Assembly (NCBI RefSeq): GCF_029892565.1
Contig: NZ_JARXVH010000020.1
Span: forward strand, 62,001 to 126,000
Reading direction: 5' to 3'
Origin: Streptomyces pseudovenezuelae
GTDB taxonomy: Bacteria > Actinomycetota > Actinomycetes > Streptomycetales > Streptomycetaceae
DNA: 64,000 nucleotides
Shown: in pieces, positions 8,546 to 16,409 of the stretch
Position numbering within the stretch: the stretch's first letter is position 1
Layout of the letters: each line of letters opens with the position of its first letter
Made by a program: the position numbers and the translations under genes
Notes under the pieces: model-generated
Told to the model about the DNA's origin: nothing
What the model saw: only the letters and a program-made list of their open reading frames with translations
Databases searched by the model: none

Positions 8546-9418
8546 ATGGACCTCCCGATCATCGTCGGCGTCGACGGCTCCGAGCCCAGCCTGCGGGCCG
8601 TCGATTGGGCGGCCGACGAGGCCGTACTGCGCGGCGCGCCGCTACGGGTGGTGTACGCGTCGCTGTGGGAACGGTACGAGGGCACCTCGCTCGCCGCGGA
8701 CCTGAACAGGCCGTCGGAGAAGGTGCGGGCCCAGGACATCGTCGATACGGCTGCCCGGCGCGCCCGCCACCGTCAGCCCGACGTGAAGATCTCCACCGAT
8801 GTACTGCCCGAGGAACCCGAGTACGCACTGGTGCGGGAGAGCAGGACCGCCTCGCTGCTGGTGACGGGCACCCGTGGCCGCAGCGGCCTCGCCGAGGCGC
8901 TGCTGGGCTCCGTGAGTCTGATCGTGGCCGGGCACGCGCAGTGCCCGATGGTCGTCGTGGGCGGCACCCACGACAACCAGGCCCGGACCGGAACACACGG
9001 CCGTGTCGTCGTGGGCGTCGGAGAGAAGCCGGCGGACTCGGCGGCGGTGCGCTTCGCCTTCGGGGAGGCGCGGCGGCGCGGGGTGGCCCTGGAAGCCGTA
9101 CGGGCCTGGCGGTGGCCCGCCCGAGAGACCACCGACCATCCGCTGATGTCTGCAGAACCCGCCCGACTGCATGAGCAGCAGGCGGTGGAAGCCCTCGAAA
9201 CCGCGCTCCAGGACGCCCCGCCCGATGTCGCGTCACACCGCCGCGCGGTCGAGGGCCGCACCCGGATGGTGCTGGTGGACGCCTCGCGGGACGCCGACCT
9301 CCTGGTCGTCGGAGCCAAGCGCCGCCCCGGGCACTACGGACTCCAGCTGGGCCGGGTGGCCCATGGGGTCCTGCACCACTCCGCCTGCCCGGTCGTGATC
9401 GTGCCCGAGCGGACGTGA
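8546..9418 (+). CDS. Universal stress protein, tandem Usp domains
   Basis: This 290-residue protein has two Usp domains. The first opens with IIVGVDGSEPS and carries TGTRGRSGLAEALLGSVS near residue 112. The second opens with VVVGVGEKPADS near 152 and ends VGAKRRPGHYGLQLGRVA; its loop differs from the usual GSxGxG pattern, so nucleotide binding by that half is less sure. The ATG at 8546 follows the adhP stop by 6 nt, with GGTGAGGA as ribosome site inside the adhP end, so the pair is surely cotranscribed. The role is probably survival under oxygen or energy limitation, inferred from family and neighbours. Confidence 0.9.
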   Translation: MDLPIIVGVDGSEPSLRAVDWAADEAVLRGAPLRVVYASLWERYEGTSLAADLNRPSEKVRAQDIVDTAARRARHRQPDVKISTDVLPEEPEYALVRESRTASLLVTGTRGRSGLAEALLGSVSLIVAGHAQCPMVVVGGTHDNQARTGTHGRVVVGVGEKPADSAAVRFAFGEARRRGVALEAVRAWRWPARETTDHPLMSAEPARLHEQQAVEALETALQDAPPDVASHRRAVEGRTRMVLVDASRDADLLVVGAKRRPGHYGLQLGRVAHGVLHHSACPVVIVPERT

Positions 9419-9525
9419 GCGCTCGCCACCCGACATGGATCCGCGAGCACCGCACGATCCACCCGAGGCCACGGACCGGCCCTGAGACGCCTGAACCGAC
9501 CACTCACCAAAAGGAGTTCACCGTC

Positions 9526-10539
9526 ATGACCGTACGCGTCGGCATCAACGGCTTCGGCCGCATCGGCCGCACCTATCTGCGCGCGGCCCTCGACCGTGCC
9601 GAGGCGGGCACCCAGGACGTCGAGGTGGTCGCGATCAACGACATCGCCTCGCCCGCCACTCTGGCCCACCTGTTGGAGTACGACTCGACGTTCGGCCGCA
9701 TCGGCCGCGACGTCCAGCACGACGACAGCTCCATCACGGTCGACGGGCGGCGCATCGCCGTCACCGCCGAACGCGACCCGGCCGCACTGCACTGGTCCGA
9801 CTACGGCGCCGGCGTCGTCGTCGAGTGCACCGGCCGCTTCCGCGACCGCGACTCCGCGGCCCTGCACCTCAAGGGCGGCGCCCACACCGTGTTGCTGTCG
9901 GCGCCGGGCAAGGACGTGGACGCCACCATCGTCCTGGGCGTCAACGACGACACCTACGACCGCCATCGCGACCGGATCGTCTCCGCCGCCTCCTGCACCA
10001 CCAACTGCGTCGCACCGATGATGAAGGTGCTGCACGACGCCTTCGGTGTCGAGCGCGGCATGATGACCACCATCCACGCCTACACCAACGACCAGTCCCT
10101 GCTCGACGGCCCGCACAAGGACCTGCGCCGGGCCCGCTCGGCCGCACTGAACATCATCCCGACCAGCACCGGAGCCGCCCGCGCGGTCGGCCTCGTCGTA
10201 CCGGAGCTGGCAGGGGCGCTGGACGGCATCGCCGTCCGTGTCCCCGTCGAGGACGGCTCTCTCACCGACCTCGCCGTGGTCCTGAACCGCGAGGCGACCG
10301 CGGACGAGATCAACGAGGCGTTCACCGTGGCCGCCGAGGGACCGCTCAACGGCATCCTCCGAGTGTCGAAGGCGCCCATCGTGTCCCGCGACGTCATCGG
10401 CGATCCCGCCTCCTGCATCTTCGACCCGGCCCTCACCCAGGCCAACGGCACACTCGTCAAGGTCTTCGGCTGGTACGACAACGAGTGGGGCTACACCAAC
10501 CGGCTCCTCGACCTCACGGCCCTCGTCGCCGACGACTGA
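9526..10539 (+). CDS. gap: Glyceraldehyde-3-phosphate dehydrogenase
   Basis: This 337-residue enzyme oxidises glyceraldehyde 3-phosphate with NAD and phosphate. The NAD fold starts VGINGFGRIGR, the catalytic cysteine is C157 in SCTTN, and the base H184 lies in IHAYTND. The WYDNEWGY signature near the C-terminus is also present. The ATG at 9526 is chosen because AAGGAG lies 10 nt upstream and the fold begins at once. This is probably an extra stress-linked copy rather than the central gap gene, since it sits 107 nt after a universal stress protein in a fermentation cluster. A strong hairpin terminator follows 7 nt after the stop. Confidence 0.95.
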   Translation: MTVRVGINGFGRIGRTYLRAALDRAEAGTQDVEVVAINDIASPATLAHLLEYDSTFGRIGRDVQHDDSSITVDGRRIAVTAERDPAALHWSDYGAGVVVECTGRFRDRDSAALHLKGGAHTVLLSAPGKDVDATIVLGVNDDTYDRHRDRIVSAASCTTNCVAPMMKVLHDAFGVERGMMTTIHAYTNDQSLLDGPHKDLRRARSAALNIIPTSTGAARAVGLVVPELAGALDGIAVRVPVEDGSLTDLAVVLNREATADEINEAFTVAAEGPLNGILRVSKAPIVSRDVIGDPASCIFDPALTQANGTLVKVFGWYDNEWGYTNRLLDLTALVADD

Positions 10540-10546
10540 CACACCC

Positions 10547-10584
10547 CGGAGGGGACCGGTGCCTTTGGCCACCGGTCCCCTCCG
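10547..10584 (+). terminator. Hairpin terminator after gap
   Basis: A perfect 15-bp stem (10547-10561 pairing with 10570-10584) with an 8-nt loop begins 7 nt after the gap stop. There is no long T run, as is common for actinomycete terminators. Confidence 0.8.
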
Positions 10585-10599
10585 CACGTCACGGACGAC

Positions 10600-10840
10600 C
10601 GGCGGAAGAAGGGGACGGAACCACCGTCTGCGCCAGCCCGGGGAGCCGTTGGACCACGACCTACCGGAAGGGTTCTACGAGGAGATGTCGCCGGAAAACC
10701 TGCGGCTCAGGTTCTTCGCGACGAGCCGGCGGCAGGGAGCCCTGGCCGCCGACCGGGCCCCACCCCGGCTACTGCGCCCAGCCGGCCAAGACCCATGACC
10801 GCGTCATCGGCCGCGCCGAGTACGACACCGGTGGCGGCGA
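10600..10840 (+). pseudogene. Relic of GNAT acetyltransferase / CoA-ligase-type protein
   Basis: Three reading frames in succession carry pieces of one conserved N-terminal segment. Near 10615 one reads DGTTVCASPG; near 10665-10750 another reads FYEEMSPENLRLRFFATSRR then ALAADR; after a second shift comes PRPGYCAQPAKTHDRVIG with AEYDT. This order matches GNAT-domain proteins fused to an acyl-CoA-synthetase-like CoA-binding part, which are common in Streptomyces stress clusters. Only about 75 residues survive, with at least two frameshifts. The 3' end runs into the STAS gene, which is read on the other strand. Confidence 0.65.
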
Positions 10841-11139
10841 CCGCCGTGGTGCCCCCGCAGGAAGCTGCCGCCGTCGGTGACCAGTCGCAGTCGGCCGTGC
10901 CCTGCCCGGACCCGGTTGCGGGCACGGCACAGGACACTGAACCCGGAGCAGTCGATGAAGGACACGGACCTCAGGTCGAGCACCAGATCGGGGTGCGGTC
11001 CCGAGGTCAGGGCGTCGAGGCGGGACGCCGGCGGGATCGCCGTCACGAGGTCGATCTCGCCGTGCAACGTCACGACGGTCGCCCCGCCGATGCTGCGGAC
11101 GGTGCGAGACGGCGCGGACCTCGTGCCGTTTTCGGGCAT
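10804..11139 (-). CDS. STAS-domain protein (anti-sigma factor antagonist type), altered C-terminus
   Basis: This 111-residue protein has a STAS fold of the RsbV/SpoIIAA type. The order is GGATVVTLHGEIDLVTA, then LVLDLRSVSFIDCSGFSVLC with the serine that is phosphorylated in active family members (DCSG), then RNRVRAGHGRLRLVTD. Such proteins free a sigma factor by binding its anti-sigma kinase. The last about 20 residues (GHHGGRRHRCRTRRGR) do not look like the family's final helix and are encoded over the antisense of the GNAT relic, so the true 3' end seems lost at a deletion junction. Whether it still folds is uncertain. A candidate DosR-type box lies 36 nt before its start. Confidence 0.75.
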   Translation of the reverse strand: MPENGTRSAPSRTVRSIGGATVVTLHGEIDLVTAIPPASRLDALTSGPHPDLVLDLRSVSFIDCSGFSVLCRARNRVRAGHGRLRLVTDGGSFLRGHHGGRRHRCRTRRGR

Positions 11140-11174
11140 GGTGAGATCAAAGCCGCAGTGGAACTCCGTGCGGA

Positions 11175-11262
11175 AGGGCCGATCGGTCCCGGGAGGTGGG
11201 GCCCGGTAGGCCCCGGTACCCGCCGCGCCCAGCAGGGCCCGTCCGGTCGGGACGATGGCCCG
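11175..11262. promoter_or_regulatory. Cluster of DosR/OsdR-type boxes between STAS and XRE-PPOX genes
   Basis: AGGGCCGATCGGTCCC (11175-11190) is palindromic apart from one position. GGGGCCCGGTAGGCCCC (11198-11214) and GGGACGATGGCCCG (11249-11262) are weaker relatives. They occupy the divergent promoter region, 36 nt from the STAS start and 140-225 nt from the XRE-PPOX start. Confidence 0.5.
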
Positions 11263-11399
11263 ACCGGCCCAAGCGGTCCGCCTCGCACGCAGGTCACGCT
11301 GGATGTGCGGGATGAACCCGGCGCGAGCGGGACGCCGGACTCGTACTGGCAGCCGAGATCCCGCCCCCGACCATCACCGAGCCGAGGGACGTGACGACC

Positions 11400-12080
11400 A
11401 TGCCCGAACGGACACAGACCAACACCGATACGCCGGCGGAACGACCCCTGGGCGACCTGGGACGCCGCCTCGCCACCCGGCGCGCACAACTGGGCCTGAC
11501 CCTCCCGGAGGCAGCCACCCGAGCGGACATGGCGACCAGCTACCTCAAGCACCTGGAGGAGCATCCCGGCGCCGCACCGGGCAGGGGCACACTCCTCCAC
11601 CTGGCCGACGCCCTGGAGACCACGGTGCCGGAACTCGCCGGCGGAGCCGTCGATCTGCCGCCCGGGCTTGAACAGGCCGCCGGCAGACCCGAGTTCACGA
11701 AGCTGAGCACGGACGAGTGCAGGTCCCTGCTCGGCACGCACGGGGTGGGGAGAATCGCGGTGTCAACCGGCTCGGGGCCGGTCGTCGTGCCGGTCAACTA
11801 CAGCGTCGTCGACGGCGCGATCGTGTTCCGGACTGCCCCCGGTGCGACGCCTTCGCTGGCCGTCGGCCATCGGGTGGCCTTCGAGGTGGACCGCATCGAC
11901 GACGCGTTCAGCCGGGGCTGGAGTGTGCTCGTGCAGGGGCGTGGGCGGGCGGTGACGGACCCCGACGAGGCACGCCGGCTCGCGGACAGCGCCCACAGCA
12001 GGCCGTGGGCGGGAGGCGAGCGCGAACTGTGGGTGCGGATCGACATGCAGGCGGTCACGGGACGCCGGATCACCGTGTGA
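11400..12080 (+). CDS. XRE helix-turn-helix plus PPOX-type flavin-binding domain protein
   Basis: This 226-residue two-domain protein starts with a Cro/C1-type helix-turn-helix (about 15-75: LGRRLATRRAQLGLTLPEAA, then MATSYLKHLEE). A split-barrel pyridoxamine-5'-phosphate-oxidase-like domain follows (about 95-226), with LSTDECRSLLGTHGVGRIAV and the strand pair VVPVNYSVVDGAIVFRT. The PPOX half usually binds FMN or a deazaflavin, so a redox-sensing regulator is plausible, though this is inference. ATG 11400 is preferred to GTG 11391 because GAGGGAC lies about 10 nt before the ATG. A stem-loop terminator follows. Confidence 0.85.
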   Translation: MPERTQTNTDTPAERPLGDLGRRLATRRAQLGLTLPEAATRADMATSYLKHLEEHPGAAPGRGTLLHLADALETTVPELAGGAVDLPPGLEQAAGRPEFTKLSTDECRSLLGTHGVGRIAVSTGSGPVVVPVNYSVVDGAIVFRTAPGATPSLAVGHRVAFEVDRIDDAFSRGWSVLVQGRGRAVTDPDEARRLADSAHSRPWAGGERELWVRIDMQAVTGRRITV

Positions 12081-12141
12081 CGGAGACGTCGTCGTCCGGC
12101 ACAGCCCGGGCGGGCGCTCCTTTCCCTGCCTCGCGTCGCAA

Positions 12142-12174
12142 GCCGAACGGCCCCATTCCAAAGGGCCGTTCGGC
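12142..12174 (+). terminator. Stem-loop terminator after XRE-PPOX gene
   Basis: Arms GCCGAACGGCCC (12142-12153) and GGGCCGTTCGGC (12163-12174) pair perfectly with a 9-nt loop, 62 nt after the stop codon. Confidence 0.8.
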
Positions 12175-12357
12175 GTTGTGACGGGTACTCATGGCTCCTG
12201 CCCTGCGGGCCGGCGGACGACGAGCATCGTCGGTGGAGGCACCCCGGCCCGGATCGTCGGGCGGCGCCCCTGGTCCGCAGCGGACCCGCCTTCGGCGCCT
12301 CCTGCCTCAGGCACACGTCCTGGGCACACCTTGAGCGCGCAGAAGGGAAACAGGTCC

Positions 12358-13122
12358 ATGACTCTCCCACACGTGGTCGTCGGAGTGGACGGCTCACTGG
12401 TCTCCGTAAGGGCGTTGGACCAGGCCGCGGAGGAAGCGGCGCGGCGCGGCATCGCGCTGCGCGTGGTGTACGCCGTGCCCGACCGCGACGAAGCCGGCCC
12501 GGTTCTCGCGTCCGCCGCCTCGCGCGTGCGGCAACGGCACCCCAACGTGCCCGTGGAGACCAGGGCCGTAGCGGACGGCGTCGTGCGGGCGCTGGTCCGC
12601 GAGAGCGCGGACGCGGTGCTCACGGTCGTCGGCCCACGGGGACTCGGTGGACTGGCCGGTCTCGTGTGCGGCGCCGTGAGTTCACGCCTCGCCGCGCAGG
12701 TGCAGGGACCACTGCTGGTCGTACGCGGGGAATGTCCGCACGACGACCGCCGCGATGTACTGCTCGGCCTGGAGAGCGACACCAGCACGAAGGCGGCCCT
12801 CTACGCCCTTGAAGAGGCGGAGTTGCGCGGCGCGCGCCTGCGTGTCCTGCACTCCCGGACGCACCGGCACACCAGTCCCGAACCGCCCTCGCTGATACCG
12901 GCGACGAGCCCGGGACAGGAGGGCCGCCCGAGGGTGGCGGTGGAGAGTCGGACGGTCCACACCGCCCCGGCGCACGCCTTGGTGGCGGCCACCCGGGATG
13001 CCGTCGTCGTGGTCATCGGATCGCACCGGCCGGAGGGCCGGCACGGCGGACACCTGGGGCCGGCCGCGCGCACCCTCCTGCACCACTCGCACTGCCCGGT
13101 GGTCGTCGTCCCCACCAGGTGA
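12358..13122 (+). CDS. Universal stress protein, tandem Usp domains
   Basis: This 254-residue protein has two shortened Usp domains. The first begins VVVGVDGSLVSVRALDQAA and has VGPRGLGGLAGLVCGAVS near residue 82. The second begins about residue 125 (VLLGLESDTSTKAALYAL) and ends IGSHRPEGRHGGHLGPAART with the family tail CPVVVVPTR. It is shorter than the 290-301-residue copies upstream because both domains lost loop sequence. The ATG at 12358 has AGAAGGGA about 9 nt upstream. It stands alone as a transcript between the XRE-PPOX terminator and gene relics. Confidence 0.87.
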   Translation: MTLPHVVVGVDGSLVSVRALDQAAEEAARRGIALRVVYAVPDRDEAGPVLASAASRVRQRHPNVPVETRAVADGVVRALVRESADAVLTVVGPRGLGGLAGLVCGAVSSRLAAQVQGPLLVVRGECPHDDRRDVLLGLESDTSTKAALYALEEAELRGARLRVLHSRTHRHTSPEPPSLIPATSPGQEGRPRVAVESRTVHTAPAHALVAATRDAVVVVIGSHRPEGRHGGHLGPAARTLLHHSHCPVVVVPTR

Positions 13123-13123
13123 C

Positions 13124-13400
13124 TGGGAGGCGGATGCCGGTGACCACATGAGGGCGGACACGGATCGTCTGTTCCATGGTCGTTGCCACCCAGGGCCGCA
13201 ACATCGCCCGGCAGCGGGCCCCTTCACCGGGATCAGTCACGAGCAGGGCGGGCCCGTCGTGGACGCGGACGACGATGTCCCCGTAGGGCAGAACGTGGTT
13301 GACCAGGCGCACGGTCGGCAACGCGTGCCGGGTGAAGACGATCCTCCCCAGCGACACGCTCCCAACAGCCGCGGCGCTATGGCGCTGTCGAGCTCTACTC
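13124..13400 (-). pseudogene. Relic of a PPOX-family (flavin-binding split barrel) gene
   Basis: Read leftward, one frame gives VGSVSLGRIVFTRHALP, then TVRLVNHVL and GDIVVRVHDGPAL; this is the start of a PPOX domain. It then jumps to LVTDPGEGARCRAMLRPWV and RVRPHVVTGIRL, the domain's end. The middle of the barrel is deleted. The segment before VGSVSL continues only in another frame (ELDSAIAPRLLG), so there is also a frameshift near 13385. It is related to but distinct from the intact XRE-PPOX gene nearby. Confidence 0.6.
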
Positions 13401-13459
13401 GGCGGCGAGGGCCTGTGGCGACCGGACGGAACGGGGTGACGGGGCCGGACGGCGTGCTT

Positions 13460-13476
13460 CAGGGACCCATCCGGTC
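13460..13476. promoter_or_regulatory. Candidate DosR/OsdR-type box
   Basis: AGGGACCCATCCGGTCC sits between the leftward PPOX relic and the rightward stress-protein relic, matching the form of the other boxes. It probably served one or both before they decayed. Confidence 0.4.
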
Positions 13477-13647
13477 CTGTCGGAGGTGCGGCGCCGAGGG
13501 CGAGTCTTGAGGTCTGGGACGCAAGACCGGAGCCGCCGAGCCCGACGCCGCGAGGTTGCGGATTCGGCAGTACGCGGCTGCCCGTCGGCGAACCGCTGAG
13601 CGAGGCGCCCGGGTTCTGAACACTGCGCGAGGGAAAGGGAGAACCGA

Positions 13648-13800
13648 CCTGAGCGGCCCGGTCGTGGTAGGAGTCGATGGCTCGCAGTCGGGTATGGCGG
13701 CGGCGGCCGCGGCGCACGAGGCCGACCGAATCCGGGTGGAGGTCCGGTTGGCGCACGCCTTCGAGTGGTCGTCGGCCCATGTGCCGTGGCGGTGGAGGGG
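13648..13800 (+). pseudogene. Relic of a universal stress protein N-terminus
   Basis: After GGGAAAGGGAG (a good ribosome site) the frame reads SGPVVVGVDGSQSG, then HEADRIRVEVRLAHAFEWS, the opening of a Usp domain. The expected ATG appears as CTG at 13648, so the start codon is lost. After about 45 residues the match stops abruptly, where the sequence joins the 3' end of the sugar permease gene on the other strand. It is a fragment of a fourth stress gene, cut by the junction with the sugar locus. Confidence 0.65.
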
Positions 13801-13826
13801 GAGCGAAGGCCGGGCGAAGGCGGCGC

Positions 13827-14888
13827 CTACTCCTGTACCTTGCCTCCGGTGATACGGGACAGCGCCAGGGCGATCAGGATGATCGCGCCGTTGAGGGCGC
13901 CGATCCACTGCGCGGGGACTCCTCCGAGGGTGAGAACGTTCTGGATCAGGAAGAGCAGCAGGATGCCGGTGAACGCGCCGAACACGGTGCCCTTGCCGCC
14001 GTTGAGGCTGATACCGCCGATGACCGCGGCGGCGAACACGGTGAAGATGTAGCCGTTGCCCTGGGCGGAGGCCACCGAGGCAAGGCGTCCCGAGAGCAGC
14101 AGGCCACTCAGCGCGGCTAGGACGCTCGCGGTGACGATGACGATCCACAGAACCCGGTCGGTACGGATACCGGCCGCTTTCGCCGCGTCGACGTTGCCGC
14201 CGATGGCGTAGAGGGAGCGACCGAAGCTGGTGAAGCCGAGCACCACGATACCGACGGCGAAAAGGATCAGGCAGACCCACACCGAGGCGGGCATGCCCAG
14301 CCACTGGGTGGTGCCGAGGTAGAGCATCGACGGGGGCAGCTGGAAGAAGGTCTGGCCGCCGGAGATGCCCGTCAGGATGCCGCGCAGCACGATGAGCATG
14401 CCGAGCGTCACGATGAAGCCGTTGAGTCCGAACCGGATGATGAACAGGGCGTTCACCACACCGATCAGCAGACCGACCGTCAGGGTGAGCGGGACGGACC
14501 AGCCGCCCGGCAGTAGTCCGATGCCGTGCCCTGCGCCTGTCGGGATGGTGAGCCAGGCCGCGACTCCGGGGGCGAGTCCGACGGTGGATTCCAGGGAGAG
14601 ATCCATTTTCTTGACGATCAGCACGAGGGTCTGTGCGAGGACCAGGAGCGCGATCTCGGACATGGTCTGCAGCACGTTGATCAGGTTGTCGGCCTGCAGG
14701 AACACCGGATTGACGATCTGGCCGACGATCGCCATGACGATGATCGCGGGAATGAGTGCCAAGTCGCGCAGCCGGGCGAAGGCGATCCTGCGTTCTGCCG
14801 TCCTCGCGGCGGCGGGTTGGTCGCTCGCGGTGTCCGGCTGTCCGCCGTCCGGGCTCTTCGCGGCGGCCGCGGTCGCACTGTCAGACAT
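13827..14888 (-). CDS. Sugar ABC transporter permease, ribose/xylose type
   Basis: This 353-residue permease belongs to the RbsC/AraH family and imports a monosaccharide with the adjacent ATPase and binding protein. After a hydrophilic N-terminus of about 35 residues it has nine or ten hydrophobic segments. The family landmarks are MDLSLESTVGLAPGVAAW near residue 95, LNGFIVTLGMLIVLRGI near 155, and AVIGGISLNGGKGTVFGAFTG near 290. It overlaps the ATPase gene by 8 nt and ends the leftward operon that starts at the dehydratase. Its stop abuts the relic of a stress protein gene, marking the border with the stress island. The substrate is inferred from the operon as L-fucose or a similar 6-deoxy or C5/C6 sugar. 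Confidence 0.9.
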   Translation of the reverse strand: MSDSATAAAAKSPDGGQPDTASDQPAAARTAERRIAFARLRDLALIPAIIVMAIVGQIVNPVFLQADNLINVLQTMSEIALLVLAQTLVLIVKKMDLSLESTVGLAPGVAAWLTIPTGAGHGIGLLPGGWSVPLTLTVGLLIGVVNALFIIRFGLNGFIVTLGMLIVLRGILTGISGGQTFFQLPPSMLYLGTTQWLGMPASVWVCLILFAVGIVVLGFTSFGRSLYAIGGNVDAAKAAGIRTDRVLWIVIVTASVLAALSGLLLSGRLASVASAQGNGYIFTVFAAAVIGGISLNGGKGTVFGAFTGILLLFLIQNVLTLGGVPAQWIGALNGAIILIALALSRITGGKVQE

Positions 14889-16389
14889 CGAGGTCCACTC
14901 CTTCCATCGCGGCCACGAGTTCGTGGTCGTGCCAGTCGCCGGCCTTCTCGGCCACTACACGGCCCTGGAACATCACCAGGACCCGGTCGCACATGCGCAG
15001 GTCGTCGAGTTCGTCGGAGGCGATGAGCACCCCGGTGCCGGACTCGGCGATCTCCTCGACCTTGCCGAGGAGGAACTCCTTGGACCGCACGTCGATGCCG
15101 GCGGTCGGGTTGATCAGCACCAGCACCCTGGGGTCGTTGGCCATGGCTCGTGCCATGACGACCTTCTGCTGGTTGCCTCCGGAGAGCCCGGAGACGGGCA
15201 GTTCGGGCCCCGGTGTCTTGATCGCCAGGTTCTCGATCATGGAACGGGCGAAGGCGTCCCGGCGGCGGCCGTCTATGAGACCGGGCGGACCGAGCCGTTC
15301 GGGAATGGTCAGTGTTCCGTTGTCCGCGATGGACATCTCCGGCACGAATCCCTGGCGGTGGCGGTCCTGTGGAACGAAGCCGGCCCCCGCCGTCAGCGCC
15401 GCGGGCACACTGCCGGGCCGTGGACGAGCGCCGGCGATCGTCACCGTGCCGGTGTCGGCGGCCCGTAGTCCCACGACCGTCTCCGCCACCTCGATACGGC
15501 CGCTGCTCGCCGCGCCGGCCAGACCGACGATCTCCCCGGCGCGGATGCGGACGGACACGTCCTCGTACGCGGCCTGCAGGGTGGCGCCTTCCACCGCGAG
15601 TACGTCCGCGGATGTGGTGTCCGCGGGGCGGCGGCGTGCCCGGGAGTTCTCGGCCGGGCCCTCGCCGGTCATGGCGGCGACGAGTTCTGCGCGGGGCAGG
15701 GCGGCCACGGGGGCGGTCAGGATGTGCCGGGCGTCGCGGAAGACCGTGACCGTGTCGCAGATCTCGTAGATCTCCTGGAGGTGGTGGCTGATGAACAGGA
15801 AGGTGACGCCCTGACGTTGAAGGTCGCGGATTCTTGTGAACAGCCGGTTGATCGCGGCTCCGTCCAGCTGCGCGGTGGGTTCGTCGAGGATGATGAAGCG
15901 CGCCCCAAAGGACAATGCCCGGGCGATCTCGACGAACTGCCGCTGTTCGACGTCGAGTTCTGCGGCGGGGGTGCGCACGTCCACATCGACCGACCAGGTC
16001 CGCAGCAGCTCGCGTGCCCTGTCGCGCACCGTTCGCCAGCTGATGAGGCCGCCGCGACCGCGGTCGTGCCGGTTGAGGAAGAGGTTCTCGGCGACCGTCA
16101 GCCCCGGGATGATGGTGGACTTCTGGTAGACGCAGGCCACACGTTGGCGCCAGGCGTCACGGTCCGCGAGCCGGGGGGCCGGCTCGCCGCCGAAGGTCAC
16201 CGTTCCCTCGTCCGGTGCGTGCAGCCCGGTGAGGATGGAGACCAGGGTGGACTTTCCCGCACCGTTGCGCCCGACGAGCGCGTGCGTCTGCCCGGGCGCG
16301 ATCGTGATTCCGGCGTCGCGCAGCGCCACCGTGGACCCGAACCGCTTGGTGATTCCCGCCGCCTGGGCGACGGGCGGAGCCGTAACCAT
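14881..16389 (-). CDS. Sugar ABC transporter ATPase, duplicated ABC domains
   Basis: This 502-residue protein has two ABC cassettes in tandem, as in RbsA, XylG and MglA. The first has Walker A GRNGAGKST (about residue 38), a degenerate signature (LDVEQRQFVEIARAL) and Walker B FIILDEPT. The second has a degenerate Walker A (GAASSGR near 283), the signature LSGGNQQKVVMARAM (about 395), and LVLINPTAGID in place of the usual DEPT box. Loss of consensus in one site is normal for this family. It lies between the binding protein (20 nt upstream) and the permease (8-nt overlap). Confidence 0.92.
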   Translation of the reverse strand: MVTAPPVAQAAGITKRFGSTVALRDAGITIAPGQTHALVGRNGAGKSTLVSILTGLHAPDEGTVTFGGEPAPRLADRDAWRQRVACVYQKSTIIPGLTVAENLFLNRHDRGRGGLISWRTVRDRARELLRTWSVDVDVRTPAAELDVEQRQFVEIARALSFGARFIILDEPTAQLDGAAINRLFTRIRDLQRQGVTFLFISHHLQEIYEICDTVTVFRDARHILTAPVAALPRAELVAAMTGEGPAENSRARRRPADTTSADVLAVEGATLQAAYEDVSVRIRAGEIVGLAGAASSGRIEVAETVVGLRAADTGTVTIAGARPRPGSVPAALTAGAGFVPQDRHRQGFVPEMSIADNGTLTIPERLGPPGLIDGRRRDAFARSMIENLAIKTPGPELPVSGLSGGNQQKVVMARAMANDPRVLVLINPTAGIDVRSKEFLLGKVEEIAESGTGVLIASDELDDLRMCDRVLVMFQGRVVAEKAGDWHDHELVAAMEGVDLDV

Positions 16390-16409
16390 GTCTGCGTATC
16401 GCCTTCCGC

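Noticed and set aside
9334..10587. 417-residue minus-strand frame over gap
   Set aside because: Antisense shadow of GAPDH, which has all its motifs.
13459..14304. 281-residue minus-strand frame overlapping the sugar permease
   Set aside because: Same strand as the permease but another frame; arginine-rich with no hydrophobic segments, while the permease frame is unmistakable.
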